DNA from: Pedobacter punctiformis
Lineage (GTDB): Bacteria > Bacteroidota > Bacteroidia > Sphingobacteriales > Sphingobacteriaceae
Assembly (NCBI RefSeq): GCF_027213715.1
Contig: NZ_JAPWGM010000006.1
Location: forward strand, 293,536-357,535
Direction: 5' to 3'
DNA: 64,000 nucleotides
Part shown: one piece after another, positions 63,911 through 64,000 of the stretch
Layout of the letters: each line of letters starts with the position of its first letter
Position numbering within the stretch: the first letter of the stretch is position 1
The notes under the pieces: model-generated
Database searches by the model: none
What the model was told of the DNA's origin: nothing
What the model saw: the letters and a program-made list of their open reading frames with translations, nothing else
Position numbers and translations under genes: made by a program

Positions 63911-64000
63911 CAACCCGGTTCGGAAGGGCTGGAAGAGGGTGGGAAGATGCAGAGGGATTAGAATTGAAGGAATGGGAGAAATGAGGATTTAAGTTGGGTT

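Noticed and set aside
1..64000. CRISPR array, prophage, IS element or integrase
   Set aside because: No regularly spaced repeats, transposase, phage structural or integrase genes were seen.

Overview
The window looks like chromosomal DNA of a Bacteroidota bacterium, most likely a Sphingobacteriaceae member close to Pedobacter. This rests on AT-rich, densely coding DNA, promoters of the TTTG / TAnnTTTG type, many signal-peptide/outer-membrane proteins, and conserved Bacteroidota gene blocks: nadK-DUF6089-uppS-bamA-ompH-ompH-murI, and bamD-rpoZ-coaBC-porD. No phage, IS, CRISPR array or tRNA was seen. It is mostly housekeeping and envelope DNA with a few accessory islands.

Layout. 1-8.5 kb (+): end of an alpha/beta hydrolase, a CBS protein, NAD kinase, a DUF6089 protein, undecaprenyl diphosphate synthase, BamA, two Skp/OmpH chaperones and glutamate racemase, i.e. 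outer membrane and peptidoglycan assembly. 8.5-15.4 kb (-): a four-gene operon of a TonB-dependent receptor, a DUF4876 lipoprotein, a DUF6850-like beta-barrel and a di-haem cytochrome c peroxidase, behind a promoter bracketed by two identical Fur-like boxes. 15.6-24.8 kb (mostly +): a PurF-type amidotransferase, LysE exporter, FucP/GluP-type sugar symporter, dCMP deaminase, GMP synthase, a periplasmic-binding-fold lipoprotein and an RsmB/NOP2-type RNA methyltransferase. 24.8-31.4 kb: a 35-codon-scale candidate small membrane protein, MarC protein, two APC permeases and a membrane pyrophosphatase. 31.8-39.5 kb: YhcC-type radical SAM protein, ammonium transporter followed by a porin-like barrel, DUF4468 protein, SRPBCC protein, GH20 hexosaminidase with a PA14 tail, YkuK-like protein. 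39.7-51.7 kb: small protein, DEAD-box helicase, DUF1456 protein, large outer membrane receptor, EttA, ClpC, CAP lipoprotein, zincin/discoidin lipoprotein. 51.7-59.6 kb (-): PA0069-type radical SAM protein, two tandem paralogous CarboxypepD-like proteins, RecN, and a BlaR1/BlaI sensor-repressor pair. 59.8-63.3 kb (-): bamD-rpoZ-coaBC-porD. The last 700 bases have no convincing gene but end in a textbook Bacteroidota promoter reading off the right edge, plausibly into an rRNA or tRNA operon.

The most noteworthy signals are regulatory or repetitive: Fur-like boxes flanking the receptor-operon promoter; two perfect BlaI dyads placed exactly over the blaI promoter, next to a BlaR1 homologue whose periplasmic tail is built from seven 23-residue repeats; two diverged copies of an intergenic hairpin element with a compensatory base-pair change; several genes whose TAnnTTTG box ends 3-8 bases before the start codon (possible leaderless mRNAs); and perfect inverted repeats ahead of the PA0069-type gene and one CarboxypepD-like gene. 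I found no clear evidence of a wholly new defence or mobile system. All family assignments are from sequence reading alone, without database searches.
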